DNA of 16,203 nt from an uncultured Faecalibacterium sp. (GCA_934539245.1 CAKTCK010000045.1:1-16203), one strand, 5' to 3'. Counted from the first letter of the stretch, positions 1 through 6,157 are shown. The notes: generated by a model from the letters alone, not told the origin. Program-made: numbers and translations.

Positions 1-224
1 GTGCGGGAGTTTCTCCGAGGACCGTCCGCTGGGGTGGGACCCTGCTGCCGCAGGCAGTAGGGCGGGCGATGGAATGGTCTGCAACAGCAACGACTGCCGC
101 CTGCGGCGGAAACAAGGAGTTGCTGTTGGGGCAGCGGCCAGCAGGATGCGAGTGCTGCTCAAGGCACGAAGCATCCGTTGGGTGCCGCAACTCGAACTCG
201 TGTCCGAGGAGAAAGCTCCCGCAC
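1..224 (+). ncRNA. Unidentified strongly structured segment, possible RNA gene
   Basis: The two ends pair. Bases 1-9 pair with 216-224, 10-16 with 208-214 and 19-21 with 203-205, with one bulge and one 2x2 internal loop. Inside this closing stem lie three hairpins: 40-49 with 53-62 (10 bp, loop GCA), 82-91 with 119-128 (10 bp perfect, with a smaller GC hairpin inside), and a long one with 134-138/184-188, 144-149/171-176 and 152-155/164-167. G44 faces U58 when read on the plus strand; the minus strand would have a C-A mismatch there, which favours a plus-strand RNA. I looked for landmarks of RNase P RNA, SRP RNA, tmRNA, 6S RNA, T-box and group II introns and could not match any convincingly. 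The pairing may extend left of the window. No U-run follows 224, so a simple terminator is not visible. Confidence 0.35.
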
Positions 225-1105
225 ACGCCCTGCCCTGCCGTTTCCCGCACCAGCACTGCGGTCTCCTCGATGCAGGCGTTGGAGCAGCGCAGCCGCTTGA
301 GCACCCGGCGGGTGTCGGCCTCGCCCAGAGCGCCCAGCAGCGCCGCCCAGCGCACCGGCAGTTTTTCCTCTCCCGCCGGGCAGGCATCCACCACCGGCCT
401 TGCGGCTTCAAGCGCCGCCGGGGTCAACTCCGGCAGCACCACCGCCAGCACGGCGGGTTCCAGATACACCCCCGGCTGCGGAGCTGCCAGCAGTTTTGCC
501 AGCTCCTCCTGAATGCGTTCGGCGGAGATGCAGTCCAGATGGGGTGCCAGCTGCTGCGCCGCCCGTGCGGTGGCTGCGTCCAGTGCAAAGCCGAATCTTG
601 CGGCAAAGCGGTACAGCCGCAGAATGCGCAGCGCGTCCTCGGTAAAGCGCTGCTGCGGCTCACCTACCGCCCGCAGCAGACCGTTTTGCAGGTCTTTTTG
701 CCCGCCAAAGGGGTCTACCAGACCCTCGGCCTCATTATACGCCATGGCGTTGATGGTAAAATCCCGCCGGGCAAGATCCTCCCGCACGTCCGGTACGAAC
801 TGCACTGCGTCCGGGTGACGGCCATCGGTATAGCTGCCCTCGGTGCGGAAGGTAGTAGTCTCATACAGCTGCCCGCCGTATTTGATGGTGACTGTGCCGT
901 GCTGCAAACCGGTGGGGATGCACCGCTCTGCCCCGAACAGCTCCATCACCTGCTGCGGCAGGGCGCTGGTGCACAGGTCCCAGTCGTGGGCGGTGCGCCC
1001 CAAAAGACTGTCCCGCACGCAGCCGCCCACGGCATAGGCTGCATAGCCCGCCGCGTGCAGGGTGTCCAACAGGGCAGCTGCCCCGGGGTCAAGTGTCAGC
1101 TTCAT
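1..1105 (-). CDS. cca: CCA-adding enzyme (tRNA nucleotidyltransferase), 3' end not in window or disrupted
   Basis: Adds or repairs the 3' CCA of tRNAs in the cytoplasm using CTP and ATP. Reading leftward from the ATG at 1105, the class II nucleotidyltransferase head is clear: GGCVRD at residues 27-32, the catalytic DWD at 41-43, the QHGTVT strand near 68-73, the RRDFTINAMAYN motif near 113-124 and the RFTEDALRILR neck near 153-163. No HD domain is seen before the C-terminal helices (residues 225-290). The ATG shares four bases (ATGA, 1105-1102) with the ribonuclease Z stop, so the two are translationally coupled. No stop codon occurs before base 1, but below about base 230 (after residue ~292) the translation becomes rich in Cys, His, Pro and Ser and no longer resembles the family. 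That is where the structured segment 1-224 begins. Either the tail is truncated or altered there, or the gene continues outside the window. Confidence 0.85.
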   Translation of the reverse strand, partial: MKLTLDPGAAALLDTLHAAGYAAYAVGGCVRDSLLGRTAHDWDLCTSALPQQVMELFGAERCIPTGLQHGTVTIKYGGQLYETTTFRTEGSYTDGRHPDAVQFVPDVREDLARRDFTINAMAYNEAEGLVDPFGGQKDLQNGLLRAVGEPQQRFTEDALRILRLYRFAARFGFALDAATARAAQQLAPHLDCISAERIQEELAKLLAAPQPGVYLEPAVLAVVLPELTPAALEAARPVVDACPAGEEKLPVRWAALLGALGEADTRRVLKRLRCSNACIEETAVLVRETAGQGVCGSFLLGHEFELRHPTDASCLEQHSHPAGRCPNSNSLFPPQAAVVAVADHSIARPTACGSRVPPQRTVLGETPA

Positions 1106-2040
1106 TCCTCGTTCTCCTCGTAATGCAGGGTGATGCGCTTGCCGTCAAAGCCGCATTCTGCCGCCGGGAAGATGCTTTGCGCCTGTGCAAGATGCTCCTC
1201 CGGGTCGGTGATCATAGGGGAATAGTGCACCAGCCACAGCCGCTTTGCTCCGGCCCTTTCCGCCAGCGCCGCGCTCTGCCCAAAGGTGCTGTGCCCCCAC
1301 TGCGCGGCCTGTTCCTGCTGCTCCGGCAGGGCATAGGTGGCATCGCAGAGCAGAAGGTCTGCCCCCTGCGCCGCCTGTTCCAGCGCCGGGCAGGGCGCAC
1401 TGTCGCCGGAAAAGATGAACCGCAGCCCCTTGCGGGGTGCGCCCAGCACCTCAGCGGGCTGCACCGTGCGCTCTGCCAGCGGGACAGCCTGTCCCCGCTG
1501 CAAAAGCCGCCACTGGGTCACCGGTACGCCCAGCGCCCGCGCCTTTTCCGGGTCAAACCTGCCCGCCCGGGGCAGTTCCAGCCGGTAGCCCAGACTGCGC
1601 ACCCGGTGCTTTGTTGCCACCGGCAGCAGCACCGCCCCTGCAGGCCACCCCGCCGAAAGCGTTTCCAGCGCCACCGACTGCCCGGCGCGACAGACCAGCG
1701 GCTTTACCGCATAGGGCAGCGGCCCGGTCAGGGCATACACCGCCTGCCAGACCTCCAAAAGCCCCTCCGGCCCCAGCAGCGCCAGCGGACGGGTGCGCCC
1801 CTGCGCCCCAAGGGTCTGCAAAAGCCCGGGCAGGCCAAAGATATGGTCCCCGTGGTAGTGGGTCAGGCAGATGGCGTCCGCACGCATCAGGTTCACCCCG
1901 GCGCGGCGGGCGGCGGTCTGGGTGCCCTCGCCGCAGTCCAGCAGCAGGCTGTGCCCGCCGCACTCTGCCACAGCGGCGGTCAGGGCGCGCTCCGGCAGCG
2001 GCATGGTGGCAGCCGTGCCCAGCAGTGTAATGGTCAGCAT
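1102..2040 (-). CDS. rnz: Ribonuclease Z
   Basis: Zinc-dependent metallo-beta-lactamase-fold endonuclease that cuts the 3' trailer from tRNA precursors. At 312 residues it has the usual short-form length. The signature HYHGDH lies at residues 61-66 (H61, H63, D65, H66 as metal ligands), preceded by the LDCGEGTQ strand (34-41) and followed by the FSGDS motif (D as metal ligand), LCDATY, HSTFGQSA and the C-terminal LVHYSP histidine. The ATG at 2040 is preceded by GGAGGA at good spacing. It is the first gene of a two-gene unit with cca: both act on tRNA 3' ends, and the stop of rnz overlaps the start of cca. The enzyme matters most for tRNAs lacking an encoded CCA, which cca then completes. Identification is firm. 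Confidence 0.95.
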   Translation of the reverse strand: MLTITLLGTAATMPLPERALTAAVAECGGHSLLLDCGEGTQTAARRAGVNLMRADAICLTHYHGDHIFGLPGLLQTLGAQGRTRPLALLGPEGLLEVWQAVYALTGPLPYAVKPLVCRAGQSVALETLSAGWPAGAVLLPVATKHRVRSLGYRLELPRAGRFDPEKARALGVPVTQWRLLQRGQAVPLAERTVQPAEVLGAPRKGLRFIFSGDSAPCPALEQAAQGADLLLCDATYALPEQQEQAAQWGHSTFGQSAALAERAGAKRLWLVHYSPMITDPEEHLAQAQSIFPAAECGFDGKRITLHYEENEE

Positions 2041-2069
2041 AAGCAGTTCCTCCGTGGTTCTTCCCTGTT

Positions 2070-2098
2070 ATCTTACCACAAACCCCGCCGGTGCACAA
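2070..2098 (-). promoter_or_regulatory. Predicted sigma-A promoter for rnz-cca
   Basis: On the minus strand TTGTGC (2098-2093) is followed after 17 bases by TAAGAT (2075-2070), about 30 bases upstream of the rnz start. Confidence 0.5.
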
Positions 2099-2152
2099 TT
2101 CTTTCTGCTGCGGCATAAGCTGGGCAGAACCTGAAAAAGGAGGGCACAGCCT

Positions 2153-2335
2153 ATGCAGCGTGACCGCAGAAAACGACATTCCCCCGCCCGGCATCCGGTA
2201 CTTTTGCGCCGGGTGCTCTTGGTGCTGTGCATTCTGGCGGTGCTGTGGCTGGGGTACAGCTGCATGATGCCGCAGCTGCTTTTTTCCGCCCGGGGCACCA
2301 TGATTTTCGTGCCGGACCCGCCGCTTCGGCGGTAA
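2153..2335 (+). CDS. 60-residue single-pass membrane microprotein
   Basis: Not a family I recognise. The peptide has a very basic N-terminus (seven Arg/Lys in the first 20 residues), one hydrophobic helix at about residues 16-36 (LLRRVLLVLCILAVLWLGY region) and a short C-terminal part. The charge pattern predicts the N-terminus inside the cell. An AAAGGAGGG ribosome binding site sits at good spacing before the ATG, which is the main argument that it is translated. It is divergent from rnz, with the two starts about 110 bases apart, and lies about 140 bases before glnS, which has its own promoter. A 10-base inverted repeat (2280-2289 with 2336-2345) brackets the last codons and the stop, so the 3' end of the message could fold back. 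Function unknown. Confidence 0.6.
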   Translation: MQRDRRKRHSPARHPVLLRRVLLVLCILAVLWLGYSCMMPQLLFSARGTMIFVPDPPLRR

Positions 2336-2391
2336 GCGGAAAAAACATCCTTCTATCACCGTGTTCTCTCCCCTGCTGTGCAACTCCATAC

Positions 2392-2420
2392 TTGAAGAAA
2401 AACGCAAAATAGTGTATTAT
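2392..2420 (+). promoter_or_regulatory. Predicted sigma-A promoter for glnS
   Basis: TTGAAG (2392-2397), a 17-base spacer and TATTAT (2415-2420), in a locally AT-rich stretch, about 55 bases before the glnS ATG. Confidence 0.65.
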
Positions 2421-2440
2421 ATAGTATTATGAGTAAAAGG

Positions 2441-2457
2441 GGGCACGTTGCGTGCCC
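2441..2457 (+). promoter_or_regulatory. Leader hairpin ahead of glnS ribosome binding site
   Basis: GGGCACG (2441-2447) and CGTGCCC (2451-2457) form a perfect 7-bp stem with a TTG loop, ending 17 bases before the glnS ATG and just before its GGGGGA ribosome binding site. It could tune translation or protect the 5' end. No T-box or other known riboswitch pattern is visible in this short leader. Confidence 0.4.
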
Positions 2458-2474
2458 TGACAGGGGGAACCTAT

Positions 2475-4133
2475 ATGGCTGATAAAAACTTTCTGACAGA
2501 TATCATCGACGCCGACCTTGCCGAGGGCAAGGTGCAGCAGATCCACACCCGCTTCCCGCCGGAGCCCAACGGCTATCTGCACATCGGCAGCGCCAAGGCC
2601 ATCTATATCAACTGGTCCATTGCCAACCAGTACGGCGGAAAATTCAACCTGCGTCTGGACGACACCAACCCCGCCCGCGAAGGCGAGGAGTATGTCAACA
2701 GCATCATCGAGGATCTGCACTGGCTGGGTGCCGACCCCAACGGCGGCATCTTCTACGGCAGCGATTACTTTGATAAGTGCTACGAGTATGCCGAGAAGCT
2801 GATCACCGAGGGGAAAGCCTATGTGGATGACCTGACCCGCGAGGAGATGCGCGAGTACCGCGGCTCCGATGCCGGCAAGCCCTCCCGTCCGTCCCCGTGG
2901 CGCGACCGCAGCCCGGAGGAGAACCTTGACCTGTTCCGCCGGATGCGTGCCGGTGAGTTCAAGGAGGGCGAAAAGACCCTGCGCGCCAAGATCGATCTGG
3001 CAAGCCCCAACATGAATATGCGTGACCCGGCCATCTACCGCATCAAGTACGCCGAGCATCACCGTCAGGGCAACAAGTGGTGCATCTACCCCATGTACGA
3101 CTTCGCTCACCCCATTCAGGACGCCATTGAGGGTATCACCCACAGCATGTGCAGTCTGGAGTTCGAGAACCATCGCCCGCTGTACAACTGGGTCATCGAG
3201 AACATCTTCGGCGCCGAGTTCCCCAAGCAGCGCGAGTTCGCCCGCCTGAACATGACCAACACGGTCATGAGCAAGCGCTACCTGCGCGAGCTGGTGGAGA
3301 TGGGCATCGTGGACGGCTGGGACGATCCCCGTATGCCTACCCTGTGCGGTCTGCGCCGCCGCGGCTACACCCCCACCTCCATCTTCACCTTTGTGCGGGA
3401 GGCCGGCATCTCCAAGTCTGACAACCTGATCGATATGCGCCAGCTGGAAGCCTGCATCCGCAGCGAGCTGGATCTGACCGCACAGCGCCGCATTGCCGTA
3501 CTGGAGCCGGTCAAGCTGGTGGTGGACAACTACCCCGCCGACAAGACCGAGTACTTTGACGTAGCCAACAACCCCAACCGCGAGGCCAACGACACCACCA
3601 CCCGCAAGGTAGCCTTTACCCGCGAGCTGTGGATCGACGCCGAGGACTTCGCTGAGGTACCGCCTCCCAAGTTCAAGCGCCTGACCGTGGACGGCGAGGT
3701 ACGCCTGATGGGTGCTTATATCGTCAAGTGTACCGGCGTGGACAAGAACGCCGATGGCAGCATTGCCGCCATCCACTGCACCGCCGATCTCGAGACCGGT
3801 AACGGCAACCCCGCCGATGGCCGCAAGGTCAAGGGCACCATCCACTGGGTAAGTGCCGCACACTGTGTGGATGCCGAGGTGCGCCTGTACGACAAGCTGT
3901 TCACCGAAGCCAACATGAACGGCATCCCCGAGGGCAGCGACTACAAGGACTACCTGAACCCGGAAAGCGTCACCGTGCGCACCGGCTGCAAGCTGGAAGA
4001 GAGCCTGAAGGACGCAAAGCCCGGCGAAAAGTTCCAGTTCGTGCGCACCGGTTTCTTTACCCCGGACAGCAAGAACCCCGGCGTGTATAACCGGGTGGTC
4101 ACCCTGCGCGACAGCTTCAAGCCCGCAAAATAA
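2475..4133 (+). CDS. glnS: Glutaminyl-tRNA synthetase
   Basis: Class I aminoacyl-tRNA synthetase that charges tRNA-Gln directly with glutamine and ATP. The RFPPEPNGYLHIGSAKA segment (residues 26-42) carries the HIGH-type motif as HIGS. LRLDDTNP follows near 59-66, and the KMSKS-type loop is VMSKR at 264-268. The C-terminal beta-barrel anticodon-binding region is present, and the length (552 residues) matches the bacterial enzyme. An in-frame TTG at 2448 would add nine residues, but it sits in the loop of a leader hairpin. The ATG at 2475 has GGGGGA about seven bases upstream and begins with a normal family N-terminus (MADKNFLTDII). Many Firmicutes lack GlnRS and use GatCAB transamidation instead, so its presence is a lineage marker. 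It forms a unit with the next gene, 27 bases on. Confidence 0.95.
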   Translation: MADKNFLTDIIDADLAEGKVQQIHTRFPPEPNGYLHIGSAKAIYINWSIANQYGGKFNLRLDDTNPAREGEEYVNSIIEDLHWLGADPNGGIFYGSDYFDKCYEYAEKLITEGKAYVDDLTREEMREYRGSDAGKPSRPSPWRDRSPEENLDLFRRMRAGEFKEGEKTLRAKIDLASPNMNMRDPAIYRIKYAEHHRQGNKWCIYPMYDFAHPIQDAIEGITHSMCSLEFENHRPLYNWVIENIFGAEFPKQREFARLNMTNTVMSKRYLRELVEMGIVDGWDDPRMPTLCGLRRRGYTPTSIFTFVREAGISKSDNLIDMRQLEACIRSELDLTAQRRIAVLEPVKLVVDNYPADKTEYFDVANNPNREANDTTTRKVAFTRELWIDAEDFAEVPPPKFKRLTVDGEVRLMGAYIVKCTGVDKNADGSIAAIHCTADLETGNGNPADGRKVKGTIHWVSAAHCVDAEVRLYDKLFTEANMNGIPEGSDYKDYLNPESVTVRTGCKLEESLKDAKPGEKFQFVRTGFFTPDSKNPGVYNRVVTLRDSFKPAK

Positions 4134-4160
4134 TCACCCGCAAGGAGAAGATACCATACC

Positions 4161-4550
4161 ATGACCGCAAAAATGACCCGTAATATCCTGCTCATGCTGG
4201 CAGCCACCGTGCTGATGGGCATTGTGCTGAACCTGTATATCCACAACACCGGCACCGTACCCGCCGCCGACAACGCCGCCCCCCTGACCGATGGCAGCTA
4301 CACCTCCTCTGCACAGGGCTGCCTGAGTGAGGTGACCGTCACAGTCACCGTGACCGGCGGCAAGGTGACCGCCGTACAGGTAGACGCCTCTGCCGAGACC
4401 CCGGACTTGGGCGGCAAGGCCGCTGAGACGCTGGCAGCCCAGCTGACACAGACCGGTTCCACCGCCGGTGTAGACGCTATCACCGGCTCCACCATGACCA
4501 GCGAGGCCATCTTTACCGCCATGGACGCCTGCCTTGCACAGGCGCAGTGA
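4161..4550 (+). CDS. Membrane-anchored FMN-binding domain protein
   Basis: A 129-residue protein with a hydrophobic N-terminal segment (about residues 8-26) acting as an uncleaved anchor or signal peptide, then a small extracytoplasmic domain of the FMN_bind type (PF04205). The motif D105-A-I-T108-G109-S110-T111 matches the D-x-x-T/S-G-A/S-T flavinylation sequence, in which an ApbE-type flavin transferase attaches FMN to the last threonine. This predicts covalent FMN on T111 outside the membrane and a role in extracellular electron transfer or as a redox partner; the partner is not in the window. An AAGGAGAAG ribosome binding site precedes the ATG. It follows glnS closely and shares its terminator, so co-transcription is likely even though the functions look unrelated. 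Family assignment rests on the motif and size. Confidence 0.8.
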   Translation: MTAKMTRNILLMLAATVLMGIVLNLYIHNTGTVPAADNAAPLTDGSYTSSAQGCLSEVTVTVTVTGGKVTAVQVDASAETPDLGGKAAETLAAQLTQTGSTAGVDAITGSTMTSEAIFTAMDACLAQAQ

Positions 4551-4576
4551 TGCTGTAAAAATCACCCCTTTAACGC

Positions 4577-4617
4577 AAATGACCTGCTGTACAAGCACTG
4601 TGCAGCAGGTCATTTTT
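4577..4617 (+). terminator. Rho-independent terminator of the glnS unit
   Basis: AAATGACCTGCTG (4577-4589) pairs with CAGCAGGTCATTT (4603-4615), and T's continue to 4617. The next promoter's -35 box starts only three bases later. Confidence 0.85.
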
Positions 4618-4619
4618 CA

Positions 4620-4648
4620 TTGTAGAACATGTTGGATTATGTTATACT
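4620..4648 (+). promoter_or_regulatory. Predicted promoter of the 36-residue peptide mRNA
   Basis: TTGTAG (4620-4625), a 17-base spacer and TATACT (4643-4648). The predicted transcript begins near 4654 and at once enters a 7-bp hairpin (CTGCCGC 4653-4659 with GCGGCAG 4667-4673), a typical 5'-end stabiliser. Confidence 0.65.
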
Positions 4649-4716
4649 TAGTCTGCCGCACTAAAAGCGGCAGGTGCTGTCTGCACAAAAGGTGGTCTAG
4701 CTTCCTCCGGCAAGCT

Positions 4717-4755
4717 TCCGGGGGCTGTGAAACCTTATTGTCTGGTTCCCCCGGA
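4717..4755 (+). promoter_or_regulatory. Leader hairpin upstream of the peptide start
   Basis: TCCGGGGG (4717-4724) pairs with CCCCCGGA (4748-4755), with an inner AACC/GGTT pairing (4731-4734 with 4744-4747). The leader is about 125 bases, long for a 36-codon gene, and the hairpin ends 15 bases before the AAAGGGGGG ribosome binding site. The free G-run of that site could pair alternatively with the C-run of the hairpin, which would make translation depend on folding. Confidence 0.5.
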
Positions 4756-4781
4756 CGCAAACGCGAAAGGGGGGATGCCAC

Positions 4782-4892
4782 ATGACACTGGATAACGTTC
4801 TGCAGCTGTTCGTCATTATTGGCGGCACAGTCGGGATCACGTTCAAGATTTCGTGGGCGATCTTTCAGGAGATTCATAACAATAAGAAATGA
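4782..4892 (+). CDS. 36-residue hydrophobic peptide, candidate type I toxin
   Basis: Too short for ordinary gene callers. The peptide begins MTLDNVLQLFVIIGG and ends with the charged, Lys-rich tail IHNNKK. One membrane helix spans about residues 5-28. The layout of acidic N-terminus, single helix and short basic tail is that of Firmicutes type I toxins and the small holin-like toxins (TxpA, BsrG, Fst, Hol_Tox types), though I cannot assign a particular family. A strong G-rich ribosome binding site (AAAGGGGGG) lies seven bases before the ATG. The gene has its own promoter (4620-4648), a long structured leader and a converging antisense promoter (5014-4986). Its TGA stop (4890-4892) lies inside the stem of the bidirectional terminator. 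A toxic membrane action is inferred, not shown. Confidence 0.65.
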   Translation: MTLDNVLQLFVIIGGTVGITFKISWAIFQEIHNNKK

Positions 4893-4931
4893 CCGCCCCA
4901 GCGTTCCAATTCCTGAGCGGTCATTCTTATT
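4881..4931. terminator. Bidirectional terminator shared by peptide mRNA and antisense RNA
   Basis: AATAAG (4881-4886) and AATGACCGC (4888-4896) pair with GCGGTCATT (4917-4925) and CTTATT (4926-4931): 15 bp with a single bulged A. The hairpin forms on either strand and includes the last codons and stop of the peptide gene, so the two converging transcripts overlap by about this length. Confidence 0.7.
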
Positions 4932-4979
4932 GACGTACTTAGCTAAAGGAAGCTGACCATTGCAGACAGCACCTTTTCT
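4885..4979 (-). ncRNA. Predicted antisense RNA (antitoxin candidate)
   Basis: A minus-strand transcript predicted from the strong promoter at 5014-4986 would start near 4979 and end at the shared hairpin, about 95 bases. No open frame with a ribosome binding site is present in it. Its 3' part is complementary to the end of the peptide gene and its 3' UTR. Its 5' part repeats the leader of the sense transcript (see the repeat entry). The arrangement matches type I antitoxin RNAs. Ends are estimates. Confidence 0.55.
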
Positions 4980-4985
4980 ATTTGT

Positions 4986-5014
4986 AGTATAATGCCCCCA
5001 CGCCGTTTTGTCAA
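4986..5014 (-). promoter_or_regulatory. Strong predicted promoter of the antisense RNA
   Basis: On the minus strand a consensus TTGACA (5014-5009), a 17-base spacer and TATACT (4991-4986), the same -10 box as the sense promoter but with a better -35. It lies just beyond the 3' end of the dehydrogenase gene (stop at 5027) and reads away from it on the same strand. Confidence 0.75.
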
Positions 5015-5026
5015 GCAGCGCCGGTT

Positions 5027-6019
5027 TTACAGGGTGCTTTGCAGCCGTGCACCGCTGGCGTACTGGGTGCGGCGATCCATCTGGTTATCCAGCGGCTGAC
5101 CGGCGGCATAGCGCTTGAGGTTGTGCGCAAAGATATCCACGATGTTGTCCAGTGTCTTGGGCAGACTGAAACCGCCGGTGACATGTGGCGTCATGATCAC
5201 GTTGGGCTCTGCCCACAGGGGATGCTCCGGCGGCAGCGGCTCGGGGTCGGTCACGTCCAGCCCTGCGCCGGAAAGCCGCCCGCTGTGCACGGCGGCTGCC
5301 AGTGCCTCACCGTCCACGGTGGTGCCGCGCCCCACGTTGAGCAGGATGGCACCGGGCTTGCAGAGCGCCAGCCGCTCTGCGTTGAACAGATGCAGCGTCT
5401 CCGGCGTGCCGGGCAGGCTCAGCGCCACAAGGTCTGCCTGCGGCAGTTCTGCGTCTAATTCGCTCTGCGCCACCACCCGGGTGCAGTAGTCCGGGCAGGG
5501 GGTGTCCGGGTGCACGGTGCGGCGCACGCCTACCACCTCGGCACCCAGCGCATACGCCCGTCGGGCAAAGTTAGAGCCAATATCGCCCATGCCCACGCAC
5601 AGCACCCGGCTGCCCGCAATGCTGCCAACAGAGTGACCGGTGGGTGCCCAGCGGTGCTCCCGCTGGTTGTCCCGGTAGGTGGGCAGCTCCTTGAGCAGGC
5701 TGAGCCACATTGCCAGCATGCACTCGCTGATCGCCAGACCGTAAGCACCGGTGGCGTTGGTCACGACGCAGTTCTCCGGCAGCACCCCCGGCTCCAGATA
5801 GTTATTCAGGCCGGCTGCGTTGGACTGGAACCACTCCAGATGGCCGTTCTGGCGGATCAGCGGCACCGGCAGGTTGCCCAGCACAGCATCGGCCCACAGG
5901 GCATCCTCTGCCGTGGCGGTATCCGAGGTCGTAAAGCGATATGCAAAGTCCTGCACCGCCTCAATGCGGGCCTTCTGCTCTGCGCTGATGGGCAGGCAGA
6001 CAAGGATATGTTTGGACAT
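5027..6019 (-). CDS. D-isomer-specific 2-hydroxyacid dehydrogenase
   Basis: NAD(P)-dependent cytosolic oxidoreductase of the D-2-hydroxyacid dehydrogenase family, reducing a 2-keto acid to a D-2-hydroxyacid or the reverse. The start chosen is the ATG at 6019 (MSKHILVCLPIS), with AGGAGA eight bases upstream; the open frame extends to 6151 but that part crosses the promoter. This gives 330 residues, normal for the family. Motifs: nucleotide-binding VGMGDIG (142-148), catalytic Arg in NVGRGT (R231), Glu in DPEPLPPEHPLW (E260) and His in MTPHVTGG (H279), so the active site is complete. Substrate (glyoxylate/hydroxypyruvate, phosphoglycerate or another keto acid) cannot be told from sequence. It lacks the ACT domain of long SerA. 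A promoter and a terminator separate it from the Hpt gene upstream, so it is probably monocistronic. Confidence 0.9.
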   Translation of the reverse strand: MSKHILVCLPISAEQKARIEAVQDFAYRFTTSDTATAEDALWADAVLGNLPVPLIRQNGHLEWFQSNAAGLNNYLEPGVLPENCVVTNATGAYGLAISECMLAMWLSLLKELPTYRDNQREHRWAPTGHSVGSIAGSRVLCVGMGDIGSNFARRAYALGAEVVGVRRTVHPDTPCPDYCTRVVAQSELDAELPQADLVALSLPGTPETLHLFNAERLALCKPGAILLNVGRGTTVDGEALAAAVHSGRLSGAGLDVTDPEPLPPEHPLWAEPNVIMTPHVTGGFSLPKTLDNIVDIFAHNLKRYAAGQPLDNQMDRRTQYASGARLQSTL

Positions 6020-6046
6020 AATAGTTCTCCTTCCCTCTTTTTGACT

Positions 6047-6075
6047 ATCATACCGCAAACTGCACGGCAGTACAA
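6047..6075 (-). promoter_or_regulatory. Predicted promoter of the 2-hydroxyacid dehydrogenase gene
   Basis: On the minus strand TTGTAC (6075-6070), a 17-base spacer and TATGAT (6052-6047), ending 27 bases before the chosen start codon. Its position supports the ATG at 6019 over the longer open frame. Confidence 0.65.
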
Positions 6076-6106
6076 GGGGCGGTTCTGCCGTTTTCAGCCG
6101 CACCCG

Positions 6107-6142
6107 TAAAAGAACAATGCCGGGCAGCTCAAAAGCCGCCCG
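6107..6142 (-). terminator. Probable terminator of the Hpt gene
   Basis: On the minus strand CGGGCGGC (6142-6135) pairs with GCTGCCCG (6128-6121) around a TTTTGA loop, followed by a T-rich stretch containing TTGTTCTTTT. The stem contains a G-U pair only in the minus-strand RNA (the plus strand would have an A-C mismatch), which supports this orientation. Confidence 0.55.
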
Positions 6143-6157
6143 ACACCGCATTAATTT

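Larger units (their letters stand above)
4672..4974. repeat. Two-block inverted repeat flanking the peptide locus
   Basis: AGGTGCTGTCTGCA at 4672-4685 recurs inverted and perfect at 4974-4961, and AGCTTCCT at 4699-4706 recurs inverted at 4954-4947. The order is kept and the spacers differ (13 and 6 bases, with GGTC in both). Because the two RNAs run toward each other, both carry the same sequence near their 5' ends. Confidence 0.8.

Noticed and set aside
1..30. Possible group II intron 5' end (the sequence begins GTGCG)
   Set aside because: No domain V hairpin with its AGC triad and bulge is found in 1-240, and the bases to the left cannot be seen.
74..1123. Long plus-strand open frame opposite cca
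   Set aside because: Shadow of the GC-rich cca frame; composition is Arg/Gln/Cys-rich without domains, and no ribosome binding site is present.
2427..3863. Long minus-strand open frame opposite glnS
   Set aside because: Antisense shadow of a conserved synthetase gene caused by high GC at third positions.
4672..4974. Fst/par-type complementary direct repeats
   Set aside because: The repeats here are inverted in DNA, so the two RNAs would be identical, not complementary, at these blocks.
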